This document shows positions 1 through 7,953 of a DNA stretch of 10,347 nt, piece after piece; position 1 is the stretch's first letter, and every line of letters begins with the position of its first letter. Made by a program: the position numbers and the translations under genes. Below the pieces are notes generated by a model. That model had not been told where the DNA came from. It saw nothing but the letters and a program-made list of their open reading frames with translations, and did no database searches. Source of the DNA: Clostridiales bacterium (lineage in GTDB: Bacteria > Bacillota > Clostridia > Lachnospirales > WQUN01); the NCBI GenBank assembly GCA_031269415.1, contig JAISZF010000267.1:1-10347 (forward strand). Direction: 5' to 3'.

Positions 1-2236
1 TCGGCAGCTCCAGTATACCGCCGGAAGGGCTCGCCATGAGTCCGCGCATACCGGCGAGCTGACGTATCTGGTTGTTGGAGCCGCGCGCGCCGGAGTTGGC
101 CATCATGAAGATATTGTTATAACGCCCCAGCCCGGCGAGCAGGGCGTCGGCTATCCTGTCGTTGGTTTCGTTCCAAGCGTTAATGACTTTATTATGGCGC
201 TCCTCGTCCGTCATCATGCCGCGGCGGAACATGCGTGTAATTTGATCGACGGTGTTCTCGGCCTTATCGATCAGCCCTTCTTTAGCCTCCGGTATTTCCA
301 TGTCAGACACAGAGACGGTCAGCGCGCCCCTGGTTGAGTACTGGAACCCCAAACTCTTTATATTATCCAGCACGACGGAGGTATCCGTGGAGCCGTATTT
401 GTTTATGCAGCGGTTGATTATTCGGCCCAGCGCCTTGCGGTCCGTGAGGAAATTTATCTCGTACAGGAACTTATTCTCAAACACGGTCCGATCCACGAAG
501 CCGATATCCTGCGGGATGACCTCGTTCAAGATAACGCGGCCCACGGTAGTGTTAACCAGCCGGCTGTGCTCGGCGCCGTCGATGGTCATGGTACGGCGGA
601 CGCGTATCTTGGCGTGCAGACTCACCACGTTGTTATCATACGCCAGCACGGCTTCCCGTTCGTCCATGAACACCTTGCCCTCACCCGGCTCGTTATCCTT
701 ATCCAGGGTCAGATAATAAATACCCAGCACCATATCCTGCGTGGGCACGGTGACGGGAGCGCCGTCGGACGGTTTCAACAAGTTATTAGGCGACAACAGC
801 AGGAAACGGCACTCAGCCTGAGCCTCGACGGAGAGAGGCACGTGCACGGCCATCTGATCCCCGTCGAAGTCGGCGTTGTACGCGGTACACACCAGCGGAT
901 GAAGTTTAAGCGCCCTGCCTTCCACCAGCACCGGCTCGAACGCCTGAATGCCCAGGCGATGCAGCGTCGGCGCGCGGTTCAGCATAACTGGGTGTTCCTT
1001 TATCACGTCTTCCAAGGCGTCCCATACCTCGGGCTGAAGCCGTTCCACCATACGCTTGGCGGATTTGATGTTGTGGGCCAGGTTGGACTGCACCAGTTTT
1101 TTCATCACGAACGGTTTAAAGAGCTCAATAGCCATTTCCCGCGGCAGGCCGCACTGATAGATCTTGAGACTGGGGCCCACCACTATTACGGAGCGGCCCG
1201 AATAGTCCACGCGTTTGCCCAGCAGGTTCTGGCGGAAGCGGCCCTGTTTCCCTTTCAGCAAATCGGAGAGCGATTTCAGCGCGCGGTTGCCCGGCCCCGT
1301 CACAGGGCGTCCGCGGCGTCCGTTATCGATGAGCGCGTCCACAGCCTCCTGCAGCATGCGCTTCTCGTTGCGGACGATTATATCTGGCGCTCCCAAGTCT
1401 AGAAGGCGTTTTAAACGGTTGTTGCGGTTGATTACGCGGCGGTACAGGTCGTTCAGGTCGGAGGTGGCGAAACGCCCGCCGTCTAATTGCACCATAGGGC
1501 GCAGATCCGGCGGGATAACCGGAATGGCGTCCAAAATCATCCATTCCGGTTTATTGCCTGACAGACGGAACGATTCGATAACCTCCAGCTTTTTGATATA
1601 TCGCGCGCGCTTTTGGCCGGTGGCGTCCTTCAGCGCGGTTTTCAGCTCGACAGACTCCCGCTCGACGTCTATGGCCTGAAGCAGTTCCTTTATGGCCTCG
1701 GCGCCCATGCCGACGCGGAATATATTCCCGAATTTATCTAAATTATCGCGGTATTCCTTCTCCGTCAGAAGCTGCTTCTGCTGCATGCCCGTAGCGCTTC
1801 CGCCCGGATCCAGCACGACATAAGAGGCGAAGTACAATATCTTTTCCAGCGATCGCGGCGACATGCCCAGGATAATACCCATGCGGCTGGGTATACCTCG
1901 GAAGTACCAGATATGGGAAACCGGCGCGGCCAGTTCGATATGCCCCATGCGTTCGCGCCTTACCTTCGACTTGGTGACTTCCACCCCGCATCGGTCGCAC
2001 ACCACTCCCTTGTAGCGTATGCGTTTATACTTGCCGCAATGACATTCCCAGTCTTTCTGAGGGCCGAAGATACGCTCACAGAACAAGCCGTCGCGTTCGG
2101 GCTTCAATGTCCTGTAGTTTATTGTTTCGGGCTTCTTCACCTCGCCGCGGGACCATTCGCGGATTTTCTCCGGAGACGCCAGGCCAATCTTGATGGAGTC
2201 AAACGCAATAGCCTGGTCACTGCTTTGTGGAGTCAT
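1..2236 (-). CDS. rpoC: DNA-directed RNA polymerase subunit beta' (partial, N-terminal 745 residues)
   Basis: This is the beta' subunit of RNA polymerase, which forms the catalytic cleft with beta and carries the active-site magnesium. The frame is open from ATG at 2236 to the left edge, so the C-terminal part (bridge helix, trigger loop) lies outside the window. The N-terminal zinc ribbon has Cys65, Cys67, Cys80 and Cys83. The cleft segments LLGKRVDYSGRSVIVVGP and NRAPTLHRLGIQAF are followed by the catalytic NADFDGD motif at residues 454-460, with Asp456, Asp458 and Asp460 binding Mg. The visible end (SGARGSNNQIRQLAGMRGLM) is the conserved segment just before the bridge helix. The ATG is preceded by AAGGG at 8 nt. 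An ATG 8 nt upstream runs straight into a stop, so 2236 is the only sensible start. The gene begins 23 nt after the rpoB stop and should share its transcript. All motifs are intact. Confidence 0.98.
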   Translation of the reverse strand, partial: MTPQSSDQAIAFDSIKIGLASPEKIREWSRGEVKKPETINYRTLKPERDGLFCERIFGPQKDWECHCGKYKRIRYKGVVCDRCGVEVTKSKVRRERMGHIELAAPVSHIWYFRGIPSRMGIILGMSPRSLEKILYFASYVVLDPGGSATGMQQKQLLTEKEYRDNLDKFGNIFRVGMGAEAIKELLQAIDVERESVELKTALKDATGQKRARYIKKLEVIESFRLSGNKPEWMILDAIPVIPPDLRPMVQLDGGRFATSDLNDLYRRVINRNNRLKRLLDLGAPDIIVRNEKRMLQEAVDALIDNGRRGRPVTGPGNRALKSLSDLLKGKQGRFRQNLLGKRVDYSGRSVIVVGPSLKIYQCGLPREMAIELFKPFVMKKLVQSNLAHNIKSAKRMVERLQPEVWDALEDVIKEHPVMLNRAPTLHRLGIQAFEPVLVEGRALKLHPLVCTAYNADFDGDQMAVHVPLSVEAQAECRFLLLSPNNLLKPSDGAPVTVPTQDMVLGIYYLTLDKDNEPGEGKVFMDEREAVLAYDNNVVSLHAKIRVRRTMTIDGAEHSRLVNTTVGRVILNEVIPQDIGFVDRTVFENKFLYEINFLTDRKALGRIINRCINKYGSTDTSVVLDNIKSLGFQYSTRGALTVSVSDMEIPEAKEGLIDKAENTVDQITRMFRRGMMTDEERHNKVINAWNETNDRIADALLAGLGRYNNIFMMANSGARGSNNQIRQLAGMRGLMASPSGGILELP

Positions 2237-2259
2237 GTCGTCATCCCTTTCGCGTCTTT

Positions 2260-5200
2260 TCAGTCGTCCAAATTTTTATACCTGCTTATATCGCGCGGCA
2301 AAGCCGGCGCTTCGTCCGGATCCGCGAAGAAATCCGGTTCCACCAGTAGTTCTTCCGCGTCGAAATCATCAACGACGGTGAAGTCGTCGGTGAGTTCGAC
2401 ATCCTCCAGATCCACGTCCGGAATGTCCGGTATTTCCTCGTCCTTATCCAAATCCGCGTCGGCTTCCTGATCAAAGGTGTCGACCTCGGCGTAATCGTCT
2501 TCAGAGTCCGGTAAATCCGCCTCGTCATAAGCCGCTCTCGGGCGTTTCGCGGAAACCCGCGCTTTGCCCGCGCCCTTGCGGATATAACCTTTATCCAAAT
2601 CGTCGTCGGGTTCCGCGCCCTCGATGTTCACGGACAGTTCATCCACGTCGTCCACGGACTCCTTGATCTCGACCTCTGTGGAATCGGCCAGCAGAACGCG
2701 CACATCCAGTGTTAAGGCCTGCAGTTCTTTCAGCAGAACCTTGAACGATTCGGGCACGCCGGGTTCGGGGATGTTCTCGCCCTTCACAATCGCCTCATAC
2801 GTCTTGACGCGGCCAACGATGTCGTCGGACTTCACGGTCAATATCTCCTGCAGTGTGTAAGACGCGCCGTAAGCCTCCAGCGCCCATACCTCCATCTCGC
2901 CGAAGCGCTGCCCGCCGAACTGGGCTTTGCCTCCCAAGGGCTGCTGCGTAACCAGCGAATACGGGCCTGTGCTGCGCGCGTGTATCTTGTCGTCCACTAG
3001 ATGATGCAGTTTCAGGTAATGCATATATCCAACCGTAACGGGATTGTCAAAATACTCGCCCGTGCGGCCGTCGCGAAGGCGGATCTTGCCGTCACGGCTG
3101 ATGGGCACGCCTTTCCACTCGCTCCGATGCTCCCAATTCTCATCCAATTGCCTGAATATATCCTCGTCCAGCACATCCTGCCACTTCTCGGCAAATTCGC
3201 GGGATTTCATGTTCACGTAATCGTTCGCCAGTTCCAGGGTATCCATGATGTCTACCTCGTTGGCGCCGTCAAACACGGGCGTCGCGACCTTCCAGCCCAG
3301 CGCTTTCGCCGCCAAACCCAGATGGACCTCCAGCACCTGCCCGATGTTCATGCGTGACGGAACCCCCAGCGGATTAAGCACGATATCCAGCGGGCGGCCG
3401 TTGGGCAGGAACGGCATATCCTCCACGGGCAGCACCTTTGAGATAACGCCCTTGTTGCCGTGCCGGCCGGCCATCTTGTCGCCTACGGAGATCTTCCGTT
3501 TCTGGGCGATATACACACGCACCTGTTTATTTACGCCCGGAGGCAGTTCGTCTTTGTTCTCGCGGGTGAATATCTTAACGTCCACTATGATGCCGCTTTC
3601 GCCGTGGGGCACGCGCAGGGAAGTATCGCGCACCTCCCGCGCTTTCTCGCCGAATATGGCGCGCAGCAGGCGTTCTTCCGCTGTCAGCTCGGTTTCCCCC
3701 TTGGGCGTGACCTTGCCGACCAGTATATCGTTAGGCTGAACCTCCGCGCCGATACGTATAATGCCGTCGTCGTCCAGATCCTTCAGCGCGTCGTCTCCGA
3801 TGTTGGGGATGTCGCGGGTTATTTCCTCCGGCCCCAGCTTCGTGTCGCGGGCCTCGGCCTCGAACTCCTCAATGTGAACGGAGGTGTACACGTCCTCCTC
3901 AACTAATTTCTCACTTAACAGAATCGCGTCCTCGTAGTTGTAGCCTTCCCATGTCATAAAACCGATCAGCGGGTTCTTGCCCAAGGCCAGCTCGCCTTTA
4001 TCGGTTGACGGACCGTCCGCGATGATCTCGCCCTTTTTAATCTCCTGGCCCTTGCTCACAATCGGGCGCTGGTTGACGCATGTGCCCTGGTTGGATCGCA
4101 TGAATTTTGTAAGCCGGTAGGAATCAGACCCGCCGGAACTGGTAAGCACGGATATTTGATTGGCCGACACGCTTTCGACCACTCCGCTGTTTCTGGCGAT
4201 ACATACGACGCCGGAATCCTTTCCGGTTTTATATTCCATGCCGGTGCCGACTACCGGCGATTGGGTGGTTAAGAGCGGCACGGCCTGCCGCTGCATGTTG
4301 GAGCCCATCAGCGCGCGCGTCACGTCGTCGTTCTCCAGGAACGGGATCAGCGCCGTGGCGACAGATACTATCTGTTTCGGCGAGACGTCCATGAGGTCGA
4401 TCTTGCCGCGATCCACTTCCAGTATGTCCTCACGGAACCTGCCGGAGACCTTTCTGTGAATGAAGCGCCCCTCGGCGTCGAGCGGCTCGTTGGCTTGGGC
4501 TGCTGTGTAGCTTTCTTCCTCGTCCGCGGTAAAATATATAAACTCGTTCGTAACGCGTGATTCCGAACCGGAGTGTTCTACCACCCGGTATGGCGCCTCT
4601 ATGAAACCATATTCGTTAATACGGGCGAAGGTAGACAGGGCGTTTATAAGGCCGATATTGGGGCCTTCTGGAGTTTCGATCGGGCACATGCGCCCGTAGT
4701 GGGAGCTGTGAACGTCGCGCACCTCAAACCCGGCCCTGTCGCGCGAAAGCCCGCCGGGGCCCAGCGCGGAAAGCCTGCGCTTATGCGACAGCTCATCGAG
4801 GGGGTTAGTCTGCCCCATGAACTGAGATAACTGGGAACTGCCGAAGAACTCTTTTATCGCCGCGGTTACCGGGCGGATATTGATTAACGCCTGCGGGGTT
4901 ACAATGTCCATATCCTGAACCGTCATACGCTCGCGCACCACGCGCTCCATGCGGGCCAGCCCGATCCTAAACTGATTCTGCAGCAGCTCGCCCACCGCCC
5001 TAATGCGCCGGTTGCCCAGATGGTCGATGTCGTCTTTGCTTCCGATGCCGTAGTCCAGATGGCAGATGTAGTTTATGGACGCCATGATGTCTTCGGTGGT
5101 AACGCTCTTGGGTACGAGCCGGGAAATGTTATTCTTTATATTTAATGAAAGCTCGTCAGCGTTCGCGCTGTTGTCGAGCAATTCGCGCAGCACGGGGTAA

Positions 5201-6306
5201 TACACTTTTTCCTTAACGCCGAACTGTTTGGCGTTAAGGCCGTATTTCTCAAGGTAAACATCAATATTGACGGTCAGGTTGCTTAATACCTTAACCTTCC
5301 TGTCCTCAACCTTGATGTATACGGCCGGAGCGCCGGAATCCTGAATGGCGTCCGCTAAATCCACACCTACTTCCGTACCGGCTTCAGCGATTAATTCGCC
5401 GGAAAGAGGGTCGCTTACATCCTCGGCCAGTACGAAACCCCGAATGATATTCCTGAAAGCCAGCTTTTTGTTGTATTTATATCGTCCGACACGCGCCAAA
5501 TCATATCGCTTTGGGTCAAAAAACATGCTTTTCAGCAGGGATTCCGAGCTTTCGATAGTCGGCGGCTCGCCGGGGCGGATACGCTTGTATATCTCGACAA
5601 GGCCTTCATTAACCGATTTAGCTATGTCCTTTTCAATTGTCGCCAGTATCTTCGGCTCTTCCCCAAAGAGTTCGAGGATCTCGGCGTCCGTGCCTACGCC
5701 AAGGGAACGGATCAGCACCGTTACCGGCACCTTCCGGGTTCTGTCCACCCGCACGTAAAACACGTCGTTGGAATCAGTCTCATATTCCAGCCACGCGCCG
5801 CGGTTCGGTATTACCTGCGACGAGATAAGCTGTTTGCCGACTTTGTCAAAATCAATGGTATAATAAATACCGGGGGAACGCATCAATTGGCTGACGATAA
5901 CGCGTTCGGCGCCGTTGATGATGAACGTGCCGTTATCAGTCATAAGCGGAAAATTGCCCATGAAGATATCCTGCTCTTTTATTTCCACAACCTCTTTGTT
6001 GCGAAGCCGGCATTTTACATGCATCGGCGCCTCATATGTGGCGTCGCGCTCCTTGCATTCGTCAATACTGTACTTGGGTTTGCTGTCTAAACTGAAGTCA
6101 ATGAACTCTAAAACCAGGTTGCCGCTGTAATCCGTAATGGGAGAAACATCTTGAAACACCTCTTTCAGACCTTCATCCAAAAACCAGTGATAACTGTCTT
6201 TCTGCACCTCAATCAAATCCGGCATTTCAAGTACTTCATTAATACGCGAATAGCTCACGCGTGTTTCATTTCCCATCAGTACCGGCTTAATCCTGTTTTT
6301 TTCCAA
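2260..6306 (-). CDS. rpoB: DNA-directed RNA polymerase subunit beta with acidic C-terminal extension
   Basis: This is the beta subunit of RNA polymerase, 1348 aa from a TTG start at 6306. The start is chosen because AGGAGTG lies 8 nt upstream and the resulting N-terminus (MEKNRIKPV, then RVSYSRINEVLEMP) matches Clostridia RpoB. The longer frame to 6432 would add A+T-derived hydrophobic residues and has no ribosome binding site. Conserved blocks are present in order: LMTDNGTFIINGAERVIVSQ, the rifamycin region (residues about 489-517), YGRMCPIETPEGPNIGLIN, GSNMQRQAVPLL, and GDKMAGRHGNKG with the active-site lysines Lys944 and Lys952 (equivalent to E. coli 1065 and 1073). The region FGGQRFGEMEVWALEAYGA near the C-terminus contacts beta'. 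The residue equivalent to E. coli Asp516 is Gly498, while His508 (526) and Ser513 (531) are kept. From about residue 1231 there is a 118-residue tail, first basic and then strongly acidic (43 Asp/Glu). This makes the protein about 100-150 residues longer than typical Firmicutes RpoB. rpoC follows after 23 nt. Confidence 0.98.
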   Translation of the reverse strand: MEKNRIKPVLMGNETRVSYSRINEVLEMPDLIEVQKDSYHWFLDEGLKEVFQDVSPITDYSGNLVLEFIDFSLDSKPKYSIDECKERDATYEAPMHVKCRLRNKEVVEIKEQDIFMGNFPLMTDNGTFIINGAERVIVSQLMRSPGIYYTIDFDKVGKQLISSQVIPNRGAWLEYETDSNDVFYVRVDRTRKVPVTVLIRSLGVGTDAEILELFGEEPKILATIEKDIAKSVNEGLVEIYKRIRPGEPPTIESSESLLKSMFFDPKRYDLARVGRYKYNKKLAFRNIIRGFVLAEDVSDPLSGELIAEAGTEVGVDLADAIQDSGAPAVYIKVEDRKVKVLSNLTVNIDVYLEKYGLNAKQFGVKEKVYYPVLRELLDNSANADELSLNIKNNISRLVPKSVTTEDIMASINYICHLDYGIGSKDDIDHLGNRRIRAVGELLQNQFRIGLARMERVVRERMTVQDMDIVTPQALINIRPVTAAIKEFFGSSQLSQFMGQTNPLDELSHKRRLSALGPGGLSRDRAGFEVRDVHSSHYGRMCPIETPEGPNIGLINALSTFARINEYGFIEAPYRVVEHSGSESRVTNEFIYFTADEEESYTAAQANEPLDAEGRFIHRKVSGRFREDILEVDRGKIDLMDVSPKQIVSVATALIPFLENDDVTRALMGSNMQRQAVPLLTTQSPVVGTGMEYKTGKDSGVVCIARNSGVVESVSANQISVLTSSGGSDSYRLTKFMRSNQGTCVNQRPIVSKGQEIKKGEIIADGPSTDKGELALGKNPLIGFMTWEGYNYEDAILLSEKLVEEDVYTSVHIEEFEAEARDTKLGPEEITRDIPNIGDDALKDLDDDGIIRIGAEVQPNDILVGKVTPKGETELTAEERLLRAIFGEKAREVRDTSLRVPHGESGIIVDVKIFTRENKDELPPGVNKQVRVYIAQKRKISVGDKMAGRHGNKGVISKVLPVEDMPFLPNGRPLDIVLNPLGVPSRMNIGQVLEVHLGLAAKALGWKVATPVFDGANEVDIMDTLELANDYVNMKSREFAEKWQDVLDEDIFRQLDENWEHRSEWKGVPISRDGKIRLRDGRTGEYFDNPVTVGYMHYLKLHHLVDDKIHARSTGPYSLVTQQPLGGKAQFGGQRFGEMEVWALEAYGASYTLQEILTVKSDDIVGRVKTYEAIVKGENIPEPGVPESFKVLLKELQALTLDVRVLLADSTEVEIKESVDDVDELSVNIEGAEPDDDLDKGYIRKGAGKARVSAKRPRAAYDEADLPDSEDDYAEVDTFDQEADADLDKDEEIPDIPDVDLEDVELTDDFTVVDDFDAEELLVEPDFFADPDEAPALPRDISRYKNLDD

Positions 6307-6314
6307 AGTACAAT

Positions 6315-6321
6315 CACTCCT
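6315..6321 (-). promoter_or_regulatory. Ribosome binding site deciding the rpoB TTG start
   Basis: AGGAGTG on the minus strand lies 8 nt before the TTG at 6306. The competing in-frame ATG at 6333 lies upstream of this site and has no purine-rich element of its own, so the ribosome binding site favours the TTG. Confidence 0.8.
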
Positions 6322-6353
6322 AATGAAAGTCATAAAGCAACGGTGAACAGCGC

Positions 6354-6415
6354 ATAATATATATATATATAAATATATATATAATAAATAAATAATAAAT
6401 ATATAAAAAATAAAT
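6354..6415. repeat. 62-bp A/T-only tract in the rpoB leader (AT dinucleotide runs and AAT/AAAT repeats)
   Basis: The 62 bases contain no G or C. They consist of alternating AT runs (about 6357-6382) followed by degenerate AATA/AAAT units and an A-run. The two AT runs can pair with each other, so the rpoB transcript could fold a weak, purely A-U hairpin here, about 50-110 nt before the start codon. The composition contrasts sharply with the flanking genes. Low-complexity tracts of this kind can arise by slippage and may vary in length between strains. Confidence 0.85.
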
Positions 6416-6416
6416 G

Positions 6417-6445
6417 TTGATTTCTGTAACAAGTTATGCTATAAT
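6417..6445 (+). promoter_or_regulatory. Sigma-A-type promoter on the plus strand, facing the rpoB promoter
   Basis: TTGATT (6417-6422), a 17-bp spacer and TATAAT (6440-6445) lie on the plus strand, with TGC directly before the -10 box (extended -10). The -10 is perfect, the -35 matches 4 of 6 positions, and the spacing is optimal. Transcription would start near 6452 and run rightward, antisense to the rpoB promoter region and then to the 3' end of radA. No plus-strand gene lies in its path until the amidase. The surrounding DNA is very A+T-rich, so a chance match is possible. Confidence 0.5.
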
Positions 6446-6465
6446 ATATAAAAGAAGTTATATAT
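6444..6465. repeat. Inverted repeat in the rpoB leader (8-bp arms, 6-nt loop)
   Basis: ATATATAA (6444-6451) is repeated inverted as TTATATAT (6458-6465). It overlaps the -10 box and expected start of the plus-strand promoter and lies in the early rpoB leader RNA. It could be a weak RNA hairpin or a binding palindrome, but in such A+T-rich DNA an 8-bp palindrome is not strong evidence. Confidence 0.3.
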
Positions 6466-6488
6466 ACCCATTTACAATGCAGTATATT

Positions 6489-6517
6489 ATTTTATCAATA
6501 TGATCAAGCACTGTCAA
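6489..6517 (-). promoter_or_regulatory. rpoB promoter, near-consensus sigma-A with A-tract upstream element
   Basis: On the minus strand there is a perfect TTGACA (6517-6512), a 17-bp spacer, and TAAAAT (6494-6489), which differs from consensus at one base. Directly upstream, 6518-6538 reads as A-runs on the transcribed-direction strand, resembling an UP element bound by the alpha subunit C-terminal domains. Transcription should start near 6482, giving a leader of about 176 nt before rpoB. The -35 box lies only 34 nt after the radA stop codon. This is the strength expected for a major growth-related operon. Confidence 0.85.
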
Positions 6518-6551
6518 GGCTTTTTATTTTTTTAATTTAGAGGCACTAGGA

Positions 6552-7916
6552 TTACACATGGACATGGATTGAGAGAAGCAGTTCATTTATGTTTGCCGCG
6601 CCTAAAACGCGGCAATTTTCAGGTTTATTCAACCCTTTCAGGTTCGCCGTCGGAATTACGCACTGCTTAAACCCCAATTTACGCGCCTCCGCTATCCTCT
6701 TGTCCGTCATGTTTACAGCTCGCATCTCACCGGTCAACCCAACCTCACCGAACACCATTGTATACGGATCACAAGCCTTATTGGTAAAGCCGGACGCGGC
6801 GGCGGCAATAACCGCGGCGTCAAGCGAGGGTTCCGCAATCCTTACGCCGCCCGCGATGTTAAGATAGCAGTCGTACGCCGACAGCTTCAGTCCGCCGCGT
6901 TTTTCCAGCACAGCCAGCAGCATTACGGACCGGTTGAAGTCCAAGCCGGTGGCGGTGCGCCTCGGCATGTTGAAACTTGTGGCGCAGACCAGCGCCTGAA
7001 CCTCGGTTAATATCGGGCGGCTGCCTTCCATGCTGCATGTCACCACGGAGCCCGGCACATTGAGAGGCCGCCCGGCCAGCATATATTCCGATGGGTTTGA
7101 AATAGGGACGAGTCCCTTGGCACGCATTTCAAACACGCCTATTTCGTTGGTCGAACCGAACCGGTTTTTCACGGCCCGTATTATACGGTACGCTTCCCGC
7201 CGTTCGCCCTCGAAATAGAGTACGGTGTCCACCATGTGCTCCAACACCCTCGGACCGGCGATAGCTCCTTCTTTAGTCACATGGCCCACTATAAAAATCG
7301 CTGTGCCCGATCCTTTCGCGATCCTCATCAGCGCGGATGTACACGAGCGAACCTGAGACACGCTGCCCGGAACTGATTGCGTGTCTTCGCTGGTAATGGT
7401 TTGGATGGAATCAATTATAACCAAATCCGGTTTCAGGCCGTCGATTACGCTCTCGATTTCAGGCATGTCTGTTTCCGCTGCGATATAAAGGTTTTTTGTG
7501 CTTACTTCCAGTCGGTCGGCCCTTAGTTTAATCTGCCGGGCGCTTTCCTCGCCCGATACATATAATACGCGTTTACCGCAATCACCCAAATGCTGGCAGA
7601 TTTGCAGGAGCAGGGTAGATTTTCCGATACCCGGATCCCCGCCCAGCAGTATCAGCGAACCTTCGACGATACCGCCGCTAAGCACGTTATCTAATTCCGA
7701 TAAGCCCGTTGGCGTACGGCTCTCCGTCATCGGAGGCACGTCCGCGAGTGTCATCGCGCTTTTTACATTAACAGGCGTTTTCTTCGCAACCGCCGCCGGC
7801 GCGGCTTCCGTCTGTTCCAGCGTGCTGAAACTGCCGCACAGCGGGCACCGTCCCAGCCACTGGCCGGTTTCGTACCCGCAGTCCCGGCATACATAGATCA
7901 TTCTGGCTTTTGCCAT
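6552..7916 (-). CDS. radA: DNA repair protein RadA (Sms)
   Basis: RadA is a RecA-related ATPase, acting as a DnaB-like helicase in branch migration during recombination and repair. The protein is 454 aa from ATG at 7916, the usual family length. The N-terminal zinc finger has CxxC pairs at Cys10/Cys13 and Cys24/Cys27. Walker A is GDPGIGKS at residues 93-100, Walker B is LVIIDS at about 165-170, and the RadA-specific KNRFG motif is at 250-254. The C-terminal part (about 285-454) is the Lon-protease-like domain, ending GLTGEMRAVNMTDKRIAEA and beyond, without proteolytic function as in other RadA proteins. The start is set by the canonical MAKAR...C..CG N-terminus. An in-frame ATG would add 17 residues but overlaps the divergent gene's leader. 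G-rich sequence just upstream serves as a ribosome binding site. In many Firmicutes radA follows clpC; here it precedes rpoB with no terminator between them. Confidence 0.97.
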   Translation of the reverse strand: MAKARMIYVCRDCGYETGQWLGRCPLCGSFSTLEQTEAAPAAVAKKTPVNVKSAMTLADVPPMTESRTPTGLSELDNVLSGGIVEGSLILLGGDPGIGKSTLLLQICQHLGDCGKRVLYVSGEESARQIKLRADRLEVSTKNLYIAAETDMPEIESVIDGLKPDLVIIDSIQTITSEDTQSVPGSVSQVRSCTSALMRIAKGSGTAIFIVGHVTKEGAIAGPRVLEHMVDTVLYFEGERREAYRIIRAVKNRFGSTNEIGVFEMRAKGLVPISNPSEYMLAGRPLNVPGSVVTCSMEGSRPILTEVQALVCATSFNMPRRTATGLDFNRSVMLLAVLEKRGGLKLSAYDCYLNIAGGVRIAEPSLDAAVIAAAASGFTNKACDPYTMVFGEVGLTGEMRAVNMTDKRIAEARKLGFKQCVIPTANLKGLNKPENCRVLGAANINELLLSIHVHV

Positions 7917-7947
7917 ACGGCCCCCCACCATAATCATAACCGCTGTT

Positions 7948-7953
7948 AAGGAG
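7948..7953 (+). promoter_or_regulatory. AAGGAG ribosome binding site for the amidase gene
   Basis: This is a strong Shine-Dalgarno sequence on the plus strand. It directly abuts the TTG at 7954, leaving no spacer. The nearest in-frame codon at normal distance (9 nt) is ATC at 7963. This makes the exact start of the amidase uncertain by three codons. Confidence 0.65.

Noticed and set aside
252..2470. Several long plus-strand open frames opposite rpoC and the 3' end of rpoB
   Set aside because: They overlap intact, highly conserved minus-strand polymerase genes and show no recognisable protein features of their own; they are codon-bias shadows.
6307..6432. N-terminal extension of the RpoB frame to ATG 6432
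   Set aside because: The extra residues derive from the A/T-only tract, have no ribosome binding site, and precede the normal conserved RpoB N-terminus.
6518..6540. T-rich run on the plus strand as a terminator for the antisense promoter
   Set aside because: No stable hairpin precedes it. The same bases read on the minus strand are better explained as the A-tract upstream element of the rpoB promoter.
6307..6551. tRNA, riboswitch or mobile element in the radA-rpoB gap
   Set aside because: There is no cloverleaf, no conserved aptamer-like core and no transposon ends; only promoters and low-complexity A/T sequence are visible.
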